DNA of 11,920 nucleotides from an uncultured Lachnospiraceae bacterium (GCA_947564305.1 CANOBT010000165.1:1-11920), one strand, 5' to 3'; positions 1 through 6,492 are shown, numbered from the stretch's first letter. Notes: generated by a model not told the origin, from the letters alone. Made by a program: numbers and translations.

Positions 1-760
1 ATATTTTATAGTGTTTGTCAAAAAGCATTTCCTCGGTCATTTCACTGGTATCATCATCAAATTCCATGCCTGCAATGCTTTTCTTTAAATCCCCCGTATA
101 ATAGAGATAAATGAGATTTGTATATTTCTTACGGTTCTTGTCCGCATAGTATTTTGCAAATTCACTTTTCCCAATTCCTGCCACACCGCTGATAAAAAGT
201 GTGGGGTGTTCCTGTAACAATTTTCCACATTCTTTCAGTTCATTTTTGCGCCCTACAAATTCTTCTGTAATGGAGGGCAGGCGGCTGCTTTGTATGGTAT
301 CGGATAAATCGGGTGAAAATAAGCCGCTGTGTTCATGATCTGACAGAATGGCATAACGGACTGCGGCAGTAAAAAATGCCGCATTATCGGTAAGTGCAAG
401 TATTTCATTTGCGGTTTTGTTACCAATGATATTGCGGCTGTCATTGATCAGTTCCTCTATTTGGGAACGTGCCTGTGATTCATTTATCAGGTTCGGAATG
501 ATTTTGCATCGGAAATCTTTTTCCATGACTTCAAAATTATTTTCCTCATAAATGCGCAGAATTTCCATAGGTATCGGTCTTGCTCCGGTGCACCAGCGGC
601 TGTACATGGTGTTGTTTTCTGCATATATTTCACTGCTTGGAAGTTCATCGTTCAAGTATGCAGAAAATAAGCTGCGGACAAGCTGGTGTTGCTGATATGT
701 TTTCTTTTTATTTTCAAGCAGTATGCTTATTATATTTGCAAAGGTAAGTCGGTTTCTCAA
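1..760 (-). CDS. NB-ARC/STAND-type ATPase, N-terminal 253 residues (runs off the left edge)
   Basis: The minus strand is open from a TTG at 758-760 to the window edge. TAA lies in frame immediately upstream, so TTG is the first possible start, and GAAGGAG (769-775) sits 8 bases before it. Residues 1 to about 175 form a helical, charged domain I do not recognise; it contains YSRWCTGARPIPMEIL and resembles HTH-like N-termini of Lachnospiraceae ATPases. FVGRKNEL then leads into a Walker A motif, GVAGIGKS, at residues 192-199 with K198 as the phosphate-binding lysine. This layout is typical of NB-ARC/STAND proteins, which bind ATP, oligomerise on sensing a ligand, and act as regulators or anti-phage sensors. 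The sensor and C-terminal repeats lie outside the window, so the role cannot be decided. It is transcribed away from the recombinase module and may be element cargo or host DNA. Confidence 0.85.
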   Translation of the reverse strand, partial: MRNRLTFANIISILLENKKKTYQQHQLVRSLFSAYLNDELPSSEIYAENNTMYSRWCTGARPIPMEILRIYEENNFEVMEKDFRCKIIPNLINESQARSQIEELINDSRNIIGNKTANEILALTDNAAFFTAAVRYAILSDHEHSGLFSPDLSDTIQSSRLPSITEEFVGRKNELKECGKLLQEHPTLFISGVAGIGKSEFAKYYADKNRKKYTNLIYLYYTGDLKKSIAGMEFDDDTSEMTEEMLFDKHYKI

Positions 761-768
761 ATTATTTT

Positions 769-775
769 CTCCTTC
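769..775 (-). promoter_or_regulatory. Ribosome binding site for the TTG start of the STAND gene
   Basis: Read on the minus strand this is GAAGGAG, 8 bases upstream of TTG (760-758). The next in-frame ATG is about 50 codons downstream, inside the conserved-looking N-terminal domain, so this site decides the start. Confidence 0.75.
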
Positions 776-786
776 AAAAAATTCTA

Positions 787-815
787 TGTCAATGTATGGT
801 CAAGTCTCTGTCAAT
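787..815 (-). promoter_or_regulatory. Three direct heptamer repeats at 11-bp period upstream of the STAND gene
   Basis: On the minus strand the heptamers ATTGACA (815-809), CTTGACC (804-798) and ATTGACA (793-787) follow one another with exactly 11-bp spacing, one helical turn. Such arrays are known as binding sites for OmpR/PhoB-type and SARP-type regulators, which bind head to tail on one face of DNA. The array starts 27 bases before the TTG start. The first and third copies also match the sigma-A -35 hexamer TTGACA. However, no good -10 lies 16-18 bases downstream that would leave room for the ribosome binding site, so I favour an operator. This is inference from spacing only. Confidence 0.5.
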
Positions 816-1279
816 GTTTTTCCGTTTTCTGTATTGGTATCATAAATCCATGAAAGCGTAGCCGCTTAAAGCCATCAGGCAGACAAGGCGGTTACAAAAG
901 AATTATATCATGCTGTGGATAAATCTTGTGTCGAATTATGAAAAAATTGGAAGAAGGTTTGGAAGCAGCAAAAGAACATTGATAAATAATCCGCCAAAAC
1001 GGATTCATGAGCTGTATTTCATGCCAACAGACCTGCAAAGATACTTATGTAGAAAAGAGGAGCAGGCAGACACTTCCGAAAGGGTGGGAATATTCCGAGC
1101 AGGGGAAGCCCACAGGCAGATTTTGAAACAGAAATCGTTGCTAAAGGTCGGCAATGACAGCATGGGATACGAATGGAAGCCAAATGAGTCAACGCTTTTG
1201 TCAGAGATGTTTATTTTGTTAAATTCAATGTAGCAATAAAGAAGTTGATAGTGAAAATTTTAGAATGAGGAGGAGTCGG
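816..1279. other. Stretch without a convincing gene between the STAND gene and the SHOCT-like gene
   Basis: About 460 bases without a gene I can support. One frame stays open on the plus strand (910-1233, 107 codons), but it has no ribosome binding site, unnatural composition and no recognisable motif. Short pieces in other frames look somewhat protein-like: a 39-codon cysteine-rich ORF starting near 1013, and a lysine/glutamate-rich 14-codon ORF starting near 939. None extends further. The stretch may be decayed coding DNA from the end of a mobile element. It should also hold the promoters of the two diverging genes, though I see no clear -35/-10 pair. Confidence 0.4.
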
Positions 1280-1429
1280 ATGACAAGGGAAATGGAGTAT
1301 GCAAAGTGTATAGCAATTCTTTGTAAAATTTACCGCAAAGGGAGTATTACAGAAGCAGAGTTTCGATATACAAAGGGGAAACTGAAAGACAGATTTATGA
1401 TTGTGGAAAATACTGATGATGCAGCATAA
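1280..1429 (+). CDS. Small SHOCT-like protein (49 aa) at the head of the recombinase module
   Basis: An ATG at 1280 follows AGGAGG (1268-1273) at 6-base spacing, an excellent start for a 49-residue product ending at TAA 1427-1429. Residues about 10-38 read as a SHOCT-type short helical pair: a hydrophobic helix, then KGSITEAEF, then a lysine-rich helix. This fits the family pattern of a helix, a G-x-[IL]-T-x-x-E-[FY] turn and a second helix. Small SHOCT proteins often lie directly upstream of large serine recombinase genes in Clostridia mobile elements, as here, and may be DNA- or recombinase-binding accessory factors. That role is inferred, not shown. The gene is 154 bases upstream of the recombinase in the same direction and could share its transcript. 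Confidence 0.75.
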   Translation: MTREMEYAKCIAILCKIYRKGSITEAEFRYTKGKLKDRFMIVENTDDAA

Positions 1430-1583
1430 AATTTTTCGGTACATTCGTTAATATTTAAGTTTGCCGATATGATGGCAGTATACAGAGGATGCTTCATAAA
1501 GAAAAATTCTTTGTAGCTGTCATTTTCCATATAGGATTGACAGAAATCAATATGCGGATTATTGAAAAGAATGGAGGAATTGT

Positions 1584-3287
1584 ATGAGTGAAGTACAGGT
1601 ATTGCAAAAGACAAAAATTGTTCCGAATGGCAGGAACAGGGGCAGTACGGGAGCTTTGAGGGTTGACCGTATCAGGGTGGCGGCATACTGCCGTGTATCT
1701 ACCGATGATGATGAGCAGTTAGGGAGCTTTGAATCACAGAAACTGTATTATGAACAAAAGATAGCATCAAATAAAGATTGGGTAAATGCAGGAATATTTG
1801 CGGATGAAGCGGTCACAGGAACAAAGACGGATAAGCGGAGTGGGTTTCAGGATATGATTGCCCATTGCCACAATGGCGAAATAGATATGATACTTACAAA
1901 GTCTATTTCACGGTTTGCCCGCAATACGGTAGATACGCTGAATTATGTGAGAATGCTCCGCGACCGGAATATTGCCATATTTTTCGAGAAGGAAAATATC
2001 AATACACTTGATATGAACGGCGAGCTGTTATTGACTATTATGAGTTCCTTAGCACAGCAAGAGGTGGAGTCACTTTCACAGAATGTCAAGATGGGATTAC
2101 AGATGAAAATGAAGCGCGGCGAATTAATCGGTTTCAATGGCTGTTATGGATATGATTATCATACCGAGGACAAGAGTATAACTGTCAATGAGGAAGAAGC
2201 GGAGATTGTCCGCATGATTTATGATATGTATCTGGAGGGCTATGGAACGACTACGATTGCAAAACGGCTGATGGAACTTGGAATTAAGAATAAAAAAGGA
2301 GAAGTAAGCTGGCATACGCATGGTGTTATGGGGATGATTAAGAATGAAAAATACAAAGGGGATATTCTTCTTGGAAAGACATTTACTACAGATCCGATTT
2401 CCAAACGCAGGCTTGCAAATATGGGGGAAGAAAACCAGTATTATCTCAGGGATCATCATGAGCCGATTGTCTCAAGAGAAATATGGGATAAGGCGGAGGA
2501 AATACGCATGAAGCGTTCCCGAAATAAAGTAGTTGAAACAACTGGAAACAGGGAACGTTATACACGCCAATATTCATTCAGTAGTATGTGTGAATGTGCC
2601 TATTGCGGGCATAAACTTACACGCAGGACAAGACACAGCAGGTCTGATTATGAAAAACCGGTGTGGCAGTGTATGAATGCCACTAAGAATGGCATTGCCA
2701 ACTGTCCGAACTGTAAAGCAGTCGATGAAGCAATTTTAGAGGGAGCTTTTCTGGATGCCTTTGGACTGCTGGCAGGTAATTTTGATGATGTGCTGGATGT
2801 GGTATTGTCATATGTGGCGGAATCGGCTGACAGTGATGAAAATATGCGCAAAAAACAGCAGATTGATAAGGATATTTCTTCATTGGAATCAAAAAAATCG
2901 CGGATGACAGATATGTTGATTGATGGTACAATATCCAAAGAGGTGTACGAGGAAAAAATGGTGGATTTCACCAGAAAGCTTCATAAACTGTCCGAGAGGA
3001 AAGCACTTCTTGAGGACAGTATCTGCACACAGAAAGATATAAACAGGCGGATGTCAGAACTCCGTGACACACTTGAAAAAGAACAAGTCCTTGATGAATT
3101 TGACAGGGTGGTTTTTGAGAGTATCATTGACAGGGTAATTGTCGGAGGATATGAGGAAGACGGGACACCCGATCCTTACAAACTGACCTTTGTGTTAAAA
3201 GGTAATCAAACAGGAACAGTGCCACATGCTAAGGAGCAGTTTAAGGAAAAGGCAAAGAAGTCAAATGAAGAAAAGAGGGTGTCATAA
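1584..3287 (+). CDS. Large serine recombinase (site-specific integrase/excisionase of a mobile element), 567 aa
   Basis: The enzyme cuts and rejoins DNA at attachment sites through a covalent phosphoserine link, integrating or excising its element. A basic N-terminal tail of about 30 residues precedes the resolvase domain (about 31-175), where AAYCRVSTDD holds the catalytic serine S39 and LTKSISRFARN gives conserved arginines. A Recombinase domain (about 195-305) follows. A zinc ribbon has C338-x2-C341, C363 and C374-x2-C377. A coiled-coil stretch (about 425-500) and a C-terminal tail complete the protein. The length is normal for the family. The ATG at 1584 has GGAGG (1573-1577) 6 bases upstream. 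The SHOCT-like gene lies before it, and a tiny ORF starts one base after its stop. A gene remnant begins about 115 bases downstream, so this recombinase probably lies at the right end of the element it moves. All catalytic features appear intact. Confidence 0.95.
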   Translation: MSEVQVLQKTKIVPNGRNRGSTGALRVDRIRVAAYCRVSTDDDEQLGSFESQKLYYEQKIASNKDWVNAGIFADEAVTGTKTDKRSGFQDMIAHCHNGEIDMILTKSISRFARNTVDTLNYVRMLRDRNIAIFFEKENINTLDMNGELLLTIMSSLAQQEVESLSQNVKMGLQMKMKRGELIGFNGCYGYDYHTEDKSITVNEEEAEIVRMIYDMYLEGYGTTTIAKRLMELGIKNKKGEVSWHTHGVMGMIKNEKYKGDILLGKTFTTDPISKRRLANMGEENQYYLRDHHEPIVSREIWDKAEEIRMKRSRNKVVETTGNRERYTRQYSFSSMCECAYCGHKLTRRTRHSRSDYEKPVWQCMNATKNGIANCPNCKAVDEAILEGAFLDAFGLLAGNFDDVLDVVLSYVAESADSDENMRKKQQIDKDISSLESKKSRMTDMLIDGTISKEVYEEKMVDFTRKLHKLSERKALLEDSICTQKDINRRMSELRDTLEKEQVLDEFDRVVFESIIDRVIVGGYEEDGTPDPYKLTFVLKGNQTGTVPHAKEQFKEKAKKSNEEKRVS

Positions 3288-3288
3288 G

Positions 3289-3459
3289 ATGGAGAGCAGG
3301 CTGGCAGAAGTTGTTGATAAGACTGTAATTGTGGAAGTGGACACAGAATTAAGTTTGTGTTCATGTGAGAGTGACGTGGTGGACGAAACATGTTCATTAG
3401 GCGGTGACGACACAGGTAGAAATTGTGCGTTTTCCAGATGGAAGTATCAAAAATCCTAA
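3289..3459 (+). CDS. Small ORF coupled to the recombinase, reading across the putative element junction (56 aa)
   Basis: The ATG at 3289 lies one base after the recombinase stop, and GAGGGTG sits 7-8 bases upstream, so translation would be coupled. The N-terminal part is acidic with a hydrophobic strand (VDKTVIVEVDTELSLCSC). Residues from about 24 onward contain two imperfect 11-residue units starting CS and containing aspartates, encoded by a 33-bp direct repeat. From about base 3404 the DNA belongs to the neighbouring regulator gene in another frame, so the last 18 or so residues are probably not original. I do not recognise a family. It may be the 5' part of an element gene that reads differently in the circular form, or just attachment-site DNA that happens to be open. 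Confidence 0.4.
   Translation: MESRLAEVVDKTVIVEVDTELSLCSCESDVVDETCSLGGDDTGRNCAFSRWKYQKS
3358..3423 (+). repeat. Imperfect 33-bp tandem repeat at the putative attachment site
   Basis: Two adjacent 33-bp units (3358-3390 and 3391-3423) share TGTTCAT at positions 1-7 and GTGACG at positions 14-19, plus scattered bases. Elsewhere they differ, and about half of the bases match. The second GTGACG (3404-3409) coincides with the point where similarity to the downstream regulator gene begins. Sites of large serine recombinases often contain imperfect repeated half-site motifs, so this may be part of the joined att site. Confidence 0.35.
3395..3415. other. Putative right boundary (att junction) of the recombinase-bearing element
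   Basis: Upstream of about 3404 the frame of the regulator is closed: TAG lies at 3398-3400. Downstream, codons match the middle of an AlbA_2/RecG-C-type regulator starting at TQVEIVRFPDG. No ribosome binding site precedes the first possible start, GTG 3404. A recombinase gene ending next to a gene that lacks its 5' half is the usual picture of an integrated element end. The exact crossover dinucleotide cannot be placed without the other end or an empty site. Confidence 0.5.
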
Positions 3460-4174
3460 TAATTTCAAAGAGTTTCCGGTCATTAAGGGTTCAGTGCCAA
3501 TGATGATCAAACGCACCATGCAGACATTGCAGGATTTGGTAATTGAAGAGATGGTTACGAAAGTGAATTACCAAATGGAAGCAATACGCAGATTTAATTA
3601 TCCGTATCAGGCATTGGAAGAAGCTGTTGTGAATGCATTTTATCACAGAGATTATCTTTCTTATCAGTCAATTATGATTGAGATTGAGCCTGAGTTGATT
3701 CGGATTATCAGCTTTCCAGGAATAGACCGTTCTATTCCGCAAAGGGTAATCGAAGAGGGTGAGCGCTTCTCTTCCAGATACTATCGTAATAAACGTTTGG
3801 GTGAATTTTTGAAAGAATTGGATTTATCTGAAGGAAAATCAACAGGCATTCCAACTATTCAGGAAGAACTGCGGAATAATGGTTCGCCCAAAGCAAGGTT
3901 CTTTACGGATGATGACAGACGGGCTGTGACTGTGGAAATTCCAATCCATCCGGATTTCTTGAATAGAGATGAACCCCAAAATGAACCCCAAAATAAAATT
4001 AGTGAAAAGATTATTGAACTGGTAAAAGAAAATAATCTCATCAGCCGGAAAGAAATGGCGGAGAAGCTGGGGTGTTCTATGAGTACAATTAAGAGGGCAC
4101 TTGCAAATTTAAAGGAAGAAGAGCGGCTTGTATATGAAGGTTCAAGCAGGAAAGGGCGTTGGATTATTAAATAA
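3404..4174 (+). pseudogene. AlbA_2/RecG-C-type transcriptional regulator, 5'-truncated remnant
   Basis: The remaining 256 codons match the C-terminal half of proteins usually annotated as putative DNA-binding domain or RecG-like regulators. The HATPase_c_4 motif EAVVNAFYHRDY is at about 73-84, and FPGIDRSIP then GEFLKELDLSEGKSTGIPTI follow. A linker holds EPQN twice (190-197), and a winged helix-turn-helix occupies about 200-256 (ISRKEMAEKLGCSMSTIKRAL). Full-length relatives have an N-terminal AlbA_2 (Schlafen AAA-type) domain and are roughly 450-480 residues, so about 200 residues are missing here. The missing part should lie at the other end of the inserted element or be lost. The frame is otherwise intact, which suggests a recent interruption. 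The GTG at 3404 has no ribosome binding site and is only the first possible start. Confidence 0.8.
3971..3994 (+). repeat. Exact 12-bp tandem repeat, two copies, coding EPQN-EPQN
   Basis: GAACCCCAAAAT occurs twice back to back (3971-3982 and 3983-3994) and encodes the linker between the ATPase-like domain and the C-terminal winged helix. Proline-rich tetrapeptide repeats in this linker are common in the family and vary in number. In-frame 12-bp units let the linker length change without breaking the gene. Confidence 0.85.
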
Positions 4175-4281
4175 ATTTTTTGTGTAAGTTGTCTGAATTT
4201 TCTTATATATTTTAACTGACTGAAAGAAATTTACAAACGAAAAAACATAATACCTACAAAGATACGCAAAATTTGTGTAAA

Positions 4282-4299
4282 TAGGCATCTTTATGCCTA
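4282..4299. repeat. Perfect 7-bp inverted repeat in the intergenic region
   Basis: TAGGCAT (4282-4288) and ATGCCTA (4293-4299) flank CTTT. No T run follows, so it is not a typical terminator. A weaker inverted repeat, TACGCAA/TTGTGTA with one mismatch (4264-4279), lies just upstream. Together they may be an operator or RNA fold ahead of the small ORF. In the 170 bases from 4175 to 4344 I see no gene. Confidence 0.35.
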
Positions 4300-4327
4300 A
4301 CAATCTTATCCCATATTCTGTATGCTA

Positions 4328-4372
4328 TATGTAAGTTTTACGGTTTGAATTTTATAACCTATGACTTACGTA
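4328..4372 (+). other. Possible two-step RNA hairpin before the small ORF
   Basis: TATGTAAGT (4328-4336) pairs with ACTTACGTA (4364-4372) over nine base pairs including one G-U. Inside an asymmetric internal loop, GGTT (4342-4345) pairs with AACC (4356-4359). The fold ends 26 bases before the preferred ATG (4399) of the next ORF. It does not match a riboswitch class I know. Confidence 0.3.
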
Positions 4373-4398
4373 GGGTGGAACAACCTAGCATCAGAACA

Positions 4399-4533
4399 AT
4401 GGGAAAGGAAACCGACAGTGTGGATTTAGAACTGGGAAGACTGGCAGACCTGTTAGCCTATCTAATTGAAAAATATGGAGATAAAATTGAATTGGAGAGC
4501 CTTCCAGATCCGCCGAGACCAACGACTGAATAG
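4399..4533 (+). CDS. Small acidic protein upstream of the second recombinase (44 aa)
   Basis: From ATG 4399 the product is 44 residues: an amphipathic helix rich in leucine and acidic residues (LELGRLADLLAYLIEKYGDKIELESL) and a tail LPDPPRPTTE. Short proteins of this style, ending in LPDPP-like tails, recur next to serine recombinases in Clostridia mobile elements; their role is unknown. The start is uncertain. GTG 4375 and TTG 4345 are in the same frame, and none of the three has a good ribosome binding site; GGGTGG at 4373-4378 is too far from the ATG. The stop codon lies inside the loop of an intrinsic terminator, so this is a unit separate from the recombinase that follows. Confidence 0.55.
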   Translation: MGKETDSVDLELGRLADLLAYLIEKYGDKIELESLPDPPRPTTE

Positions 4534-4552
4534 GTTGCTGGTCTTTGTTTTT
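4517..4552 (+). terminator. Intrinsic terminator overlapping the end of the small ORF
   Basis: GACCAACGAC (4517-4526) pairs with GTTGCTGGTC (4534-4543), with one mismatch and one G-U pair. TTTGTTTTT (4544-4552) follows directly. The stop codon TAG (4531-4533) is in the loop. Confidence 0.8.
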
Positions 4553-4566
4553 GCGTATATTTTTCT

Positions 4567-4595
4567 TGTGCATATTAGTAGAAAATGGTATAATA
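4567..4595 (+). promoter_or_regulatory. Promoter of the second recombinase gene
   Basis: A perfect -10 TATAAT (4590-4595) is preceded by TG at 4587-4588, an extended -10. TTGTGC (4567-4572), a weak -35, lies 17 bases upstream. It is just behind the terminator and 49 bases before the recombinase ATG, with GAGGAG in between. Confidence 0.7.
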
Positions 4596-4643
4596 AAAAT
4601 ATATCGTAAACACAATGTCCAAAACAAATGAGGAGCATAGATT

Positions 4644-6317
4644 ATGGTCAAGAAAAAAGTAAAAGCCTATATGTACACAAGGGTATCAACTTCCATGCAG
4701 GTAGACGGATATTCCCTTGATGCACAGAAAGAGAAGATAAGAAAATACGCAGATGCATTTGAGTATGCAATTGTGGGGGAATATGAGGATGCAGGCAAAT
4801 CTGGCAAGTCGATTGCAGGAAGGGCAGAATTTAAGAGGATGCTGGAAGATATAGAAGCAGATAAGGACGGTGTTTCTTATGTTTTAGTATTCAAATTATC
4901 CAGATTCGGCAGGAATGCCGCTGATGTACTGAATTCATTACAGCTTATGCAGGATTTTGGTGTGAATCTGATATGCGTTGAAGATGGCATTGACAGTTCA
5001 AAAGATTCCGGCAAGCTGATGATCTCCGTATTGTCTGCTGTTGCAGAGATTGAGAGGGAGAATATTCTTGTACAGACAATGGAAGGGCGGAAGCAGAAAG
5101 CAAGGGAGGGAAAGTGGAATGGCGGTTTTGCCCCTTATGGGTATAAGCTGGTCAGCGGGAAACTGGAAATTGAAGAACGGGAAGCAGAAGCTGTCAGAAT
5201 TATTTATGATAAATATGTAAATACCGAGCTGGGATCCAATGGTGTTGCCAAGTATCTGGCACAGCAGGGCATAAAGAAGATAGCAAGGCAGAACGGAAGC
5301 AACACCATGTTTGATGCACATTTGATCAGGATGATATTGGACAATCCGGTATACTGCGGAAAGATTGCTTTCGGACGCAGGAAAAGGGAGAAGAAAGTAG
5401 GGACAAGAGACGAATACCATCTTGTAAAGCAGGATGAATATATGCTGTGCGATGGTATCCATGAAGCAATCATTGATATGAATTTGTGGGAAGCGGCACA
5501 GGAAAAAAGGAAAGCACAGGCTAAGAAATATGAATATGTAAATAAGGGGAAGGATGAAAAGATACACCTTTTATCTGGTCTGTTACGTTGCCCTGTATGT
5601 GGTTCCGGAATGTATGGGAATAAGTCAATCAAGAATAAGAACGGAAAGCACTACAAAGATTATTTTTATTATGGATGCAAGCACAGAAGGATGCTGCAGG
5701 GACATTCCTGCACATTTAATAAGCAGTTACAGGAAGAAAAGCTGGATAATGCTGTTGCGGAAGTCATAAGCAAGCTTGTAAGCAGCCCGAAATTTGCAGA
5801 TATGATGCAGAAGAAGATCAATATGAAGGTTGATACCACAGAAATCGAAACAGAGATTTCAAATTTACAGAAGCAGCTAGGGCAGTACATCGGCACAAAA
5901 AGAAGCCTTGAAAAGCAGATAGACAGTCTGGATGTTGAGGACAGGCATTATGACAGGAAGCTGTCTGACTTGCAGGACAGACTGGATAAGATGTATGATA
6001 ATATAGACGATATGGAGAAAAGCATAGCGGTCTGCCGGGACAGGAAAAAGGCAATTGAAGCCGAAAAGCTGACAGGCGATAATGTATATAAAGTGTTGAT
6101 CTATTTTGATAAACTATATGCGGTAATGGAAGAGGCGGACAAAAGGGATCTGTTGTCTGCATTGATAGATGAGATTCAAGTATACGAGGAAGAGCAGGCG
6201 AACGGACAATGGCTGAAATCCATAGGATTTAAGCTGCCAATCATTGACAGTGAGATAGATTTGGGTTTGGACAATGATGGCCACGTTGAGACTGTGGTGT
6301 TTTTACAAAGGAAATGA
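4644..6317 (+). CDS. Second large serine recombinase, 557 aa
   Basis: This is a site-specific recombinase of the integrase/resolvase superfamily. YMYTRVSTSMQVDGYSL holds the catalytic serine S15. VFKLSRFGRNAADVL (about 88-102) carries conserved arginines, and AEIERENI marks the long helix that ends the resolvase domain (about 6-150). The Recombinase domain spans about 165-285 (APYGYKL, DNPVYCGKIAF). A zinc ribbon follows with C316-x2-C319, C345 and C356, then a long coiled coil (about 395-490) and a C-terminal tail. The ATG at 4644 has GAGGAG (4630-4635) at 8-base spacing and its own promoter. It lacks the basic N-terminal tail of the recombinase at 1584-3287 and differs from it throughout, so the two are separate families and not a duplication. 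All key residues appear present. Which DNA it moves is unclear. Confidence 0.95.
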   Translation: MVKKKVKAYMYTRVSTSMQVDGYSLDAQKEKIRKYADAFEYAIVGEYEDAGKSGKSIAGRAEFKRMLEDIEADKDGVSYVLVFKLSRFGRNAADVLNSLQLMQDFGVNLICVEDGIDSSKDSGKLMISVLSAVAEIERENILVQTMEGRKQKAREGKWNGGFAPYGYKLVSGKLEIEEREAEAVRIIYDKYVNTELGSNGVAKYLAQQGIKKIARQNGSNTMFDAHLIRMILDNPVYCGKIAFGRRKREKKVGTRDEYHLVKQDEYMLCDGIHEAIIDMNLWEAAQEKRKAQAKKYEYVNKGKDEKIHLLSGLLRCPVCGSGMYGNKSIKNKNGKHYKDYFYYGCKHRRMLQGHSCTFNKQLQEEKLDNAVAEVISKLVSSPKFADMMQKKINMKVDTTEIETEISNLQKQLGQYIGTKRSLEKQIDSLDVEDRHYDRKLSDLQDRLDKMYDNIDDMEKSIAVCRDRKKAIEAEKLTGDNVYKVLIYFDKLYAVMEEADKRDLLSALIDEIQVYEEEQANGQWLKSIGFKLPIIDSEIDLGLDNDGHVETVVFLQRK

Positions 6318-6349
6318 TACTAACATATCGCAAGTGATATGTTAGTATC
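6316..6349. repeat. Perfect 14-bp inverted repeat overlapping the recombinase stop codon
   Basis: GATACTAACATATC (6316-6329) and its exact complement GATATGTTAGTATC (6336-6349) flank six bases. The left arm begins with the last two bases of the stop codon TGA. The RNA would fold into a strong hairpin, but GTTGAATTTAT follows and not a T run, so a terminator role is only possible. The perfect symmetry would also suit a protein binding site or part of an attachment site for the adjacent recombinase. Confidence 0.75.
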
Positions 6350-6375
6350 GTTGAATTTATGCAGATTTTTGACCA

Positions 6376-6400
6376 TTTTACATTTACTCCAAATGTAAAA
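6376..6400. promoter_or_regulatory. Perfect 10-bp inverted repeat, possible operator
   Basis: TTTTACATTT (6376-6385) and AAATGTAAAA (6391-6400) flank ACTCC. It lies about 93 bases before the next ATG, with TTGACC (6369-6374) just before its left arm. AT-rich symmetric sites of this size are typical for dimeric repressors. No suitable regulator gene adjoins it. Confidence 0.5.
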
Positions 6401-6492
6401 AATGTTTTAAAAAAGAGATAAAATTCCAGTAAATGTTGAAATAGAACCGGCAGTGGTAGATATGTGATTACTAATGAAAGAAGGCGAAGCAT

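Noticed and set aside
910..1233. A 107-codon open frame on the plus strand
   Set aside because: No ribosome binding site, no recognisable motif, and composition unlike the neighbouring genes. Short open pieces in other frames of the same stretch look at least as protein-like, so I treat it as chance or decayed DNA.
1537..1565. Perfect TTGACA (1537-1542) with TATTGA 17 bases downstream as a recombinase promoter
   Set aside because: Transcription would start at about 1572, at the ribosome binding site itself, and the -10 is poor. A promoter upstream of the SHOCT-like gene is more likely.
1211..1614. Minus-strand open frames across the SHOCT-like gene and the recombinase start
   Set aside because: No ribosome binding sites, and they oppose better supported plus-strand genes.
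4998..5632. Long open frames (up to 189 codons) on the minus strand opposite the second recombinase
   Set aside because: They lie entirely within a well-supported recombinase gene and show the hydrophobic, cysteine-rich composition typical of antisense frames of lysine/glutamate-rich genes.
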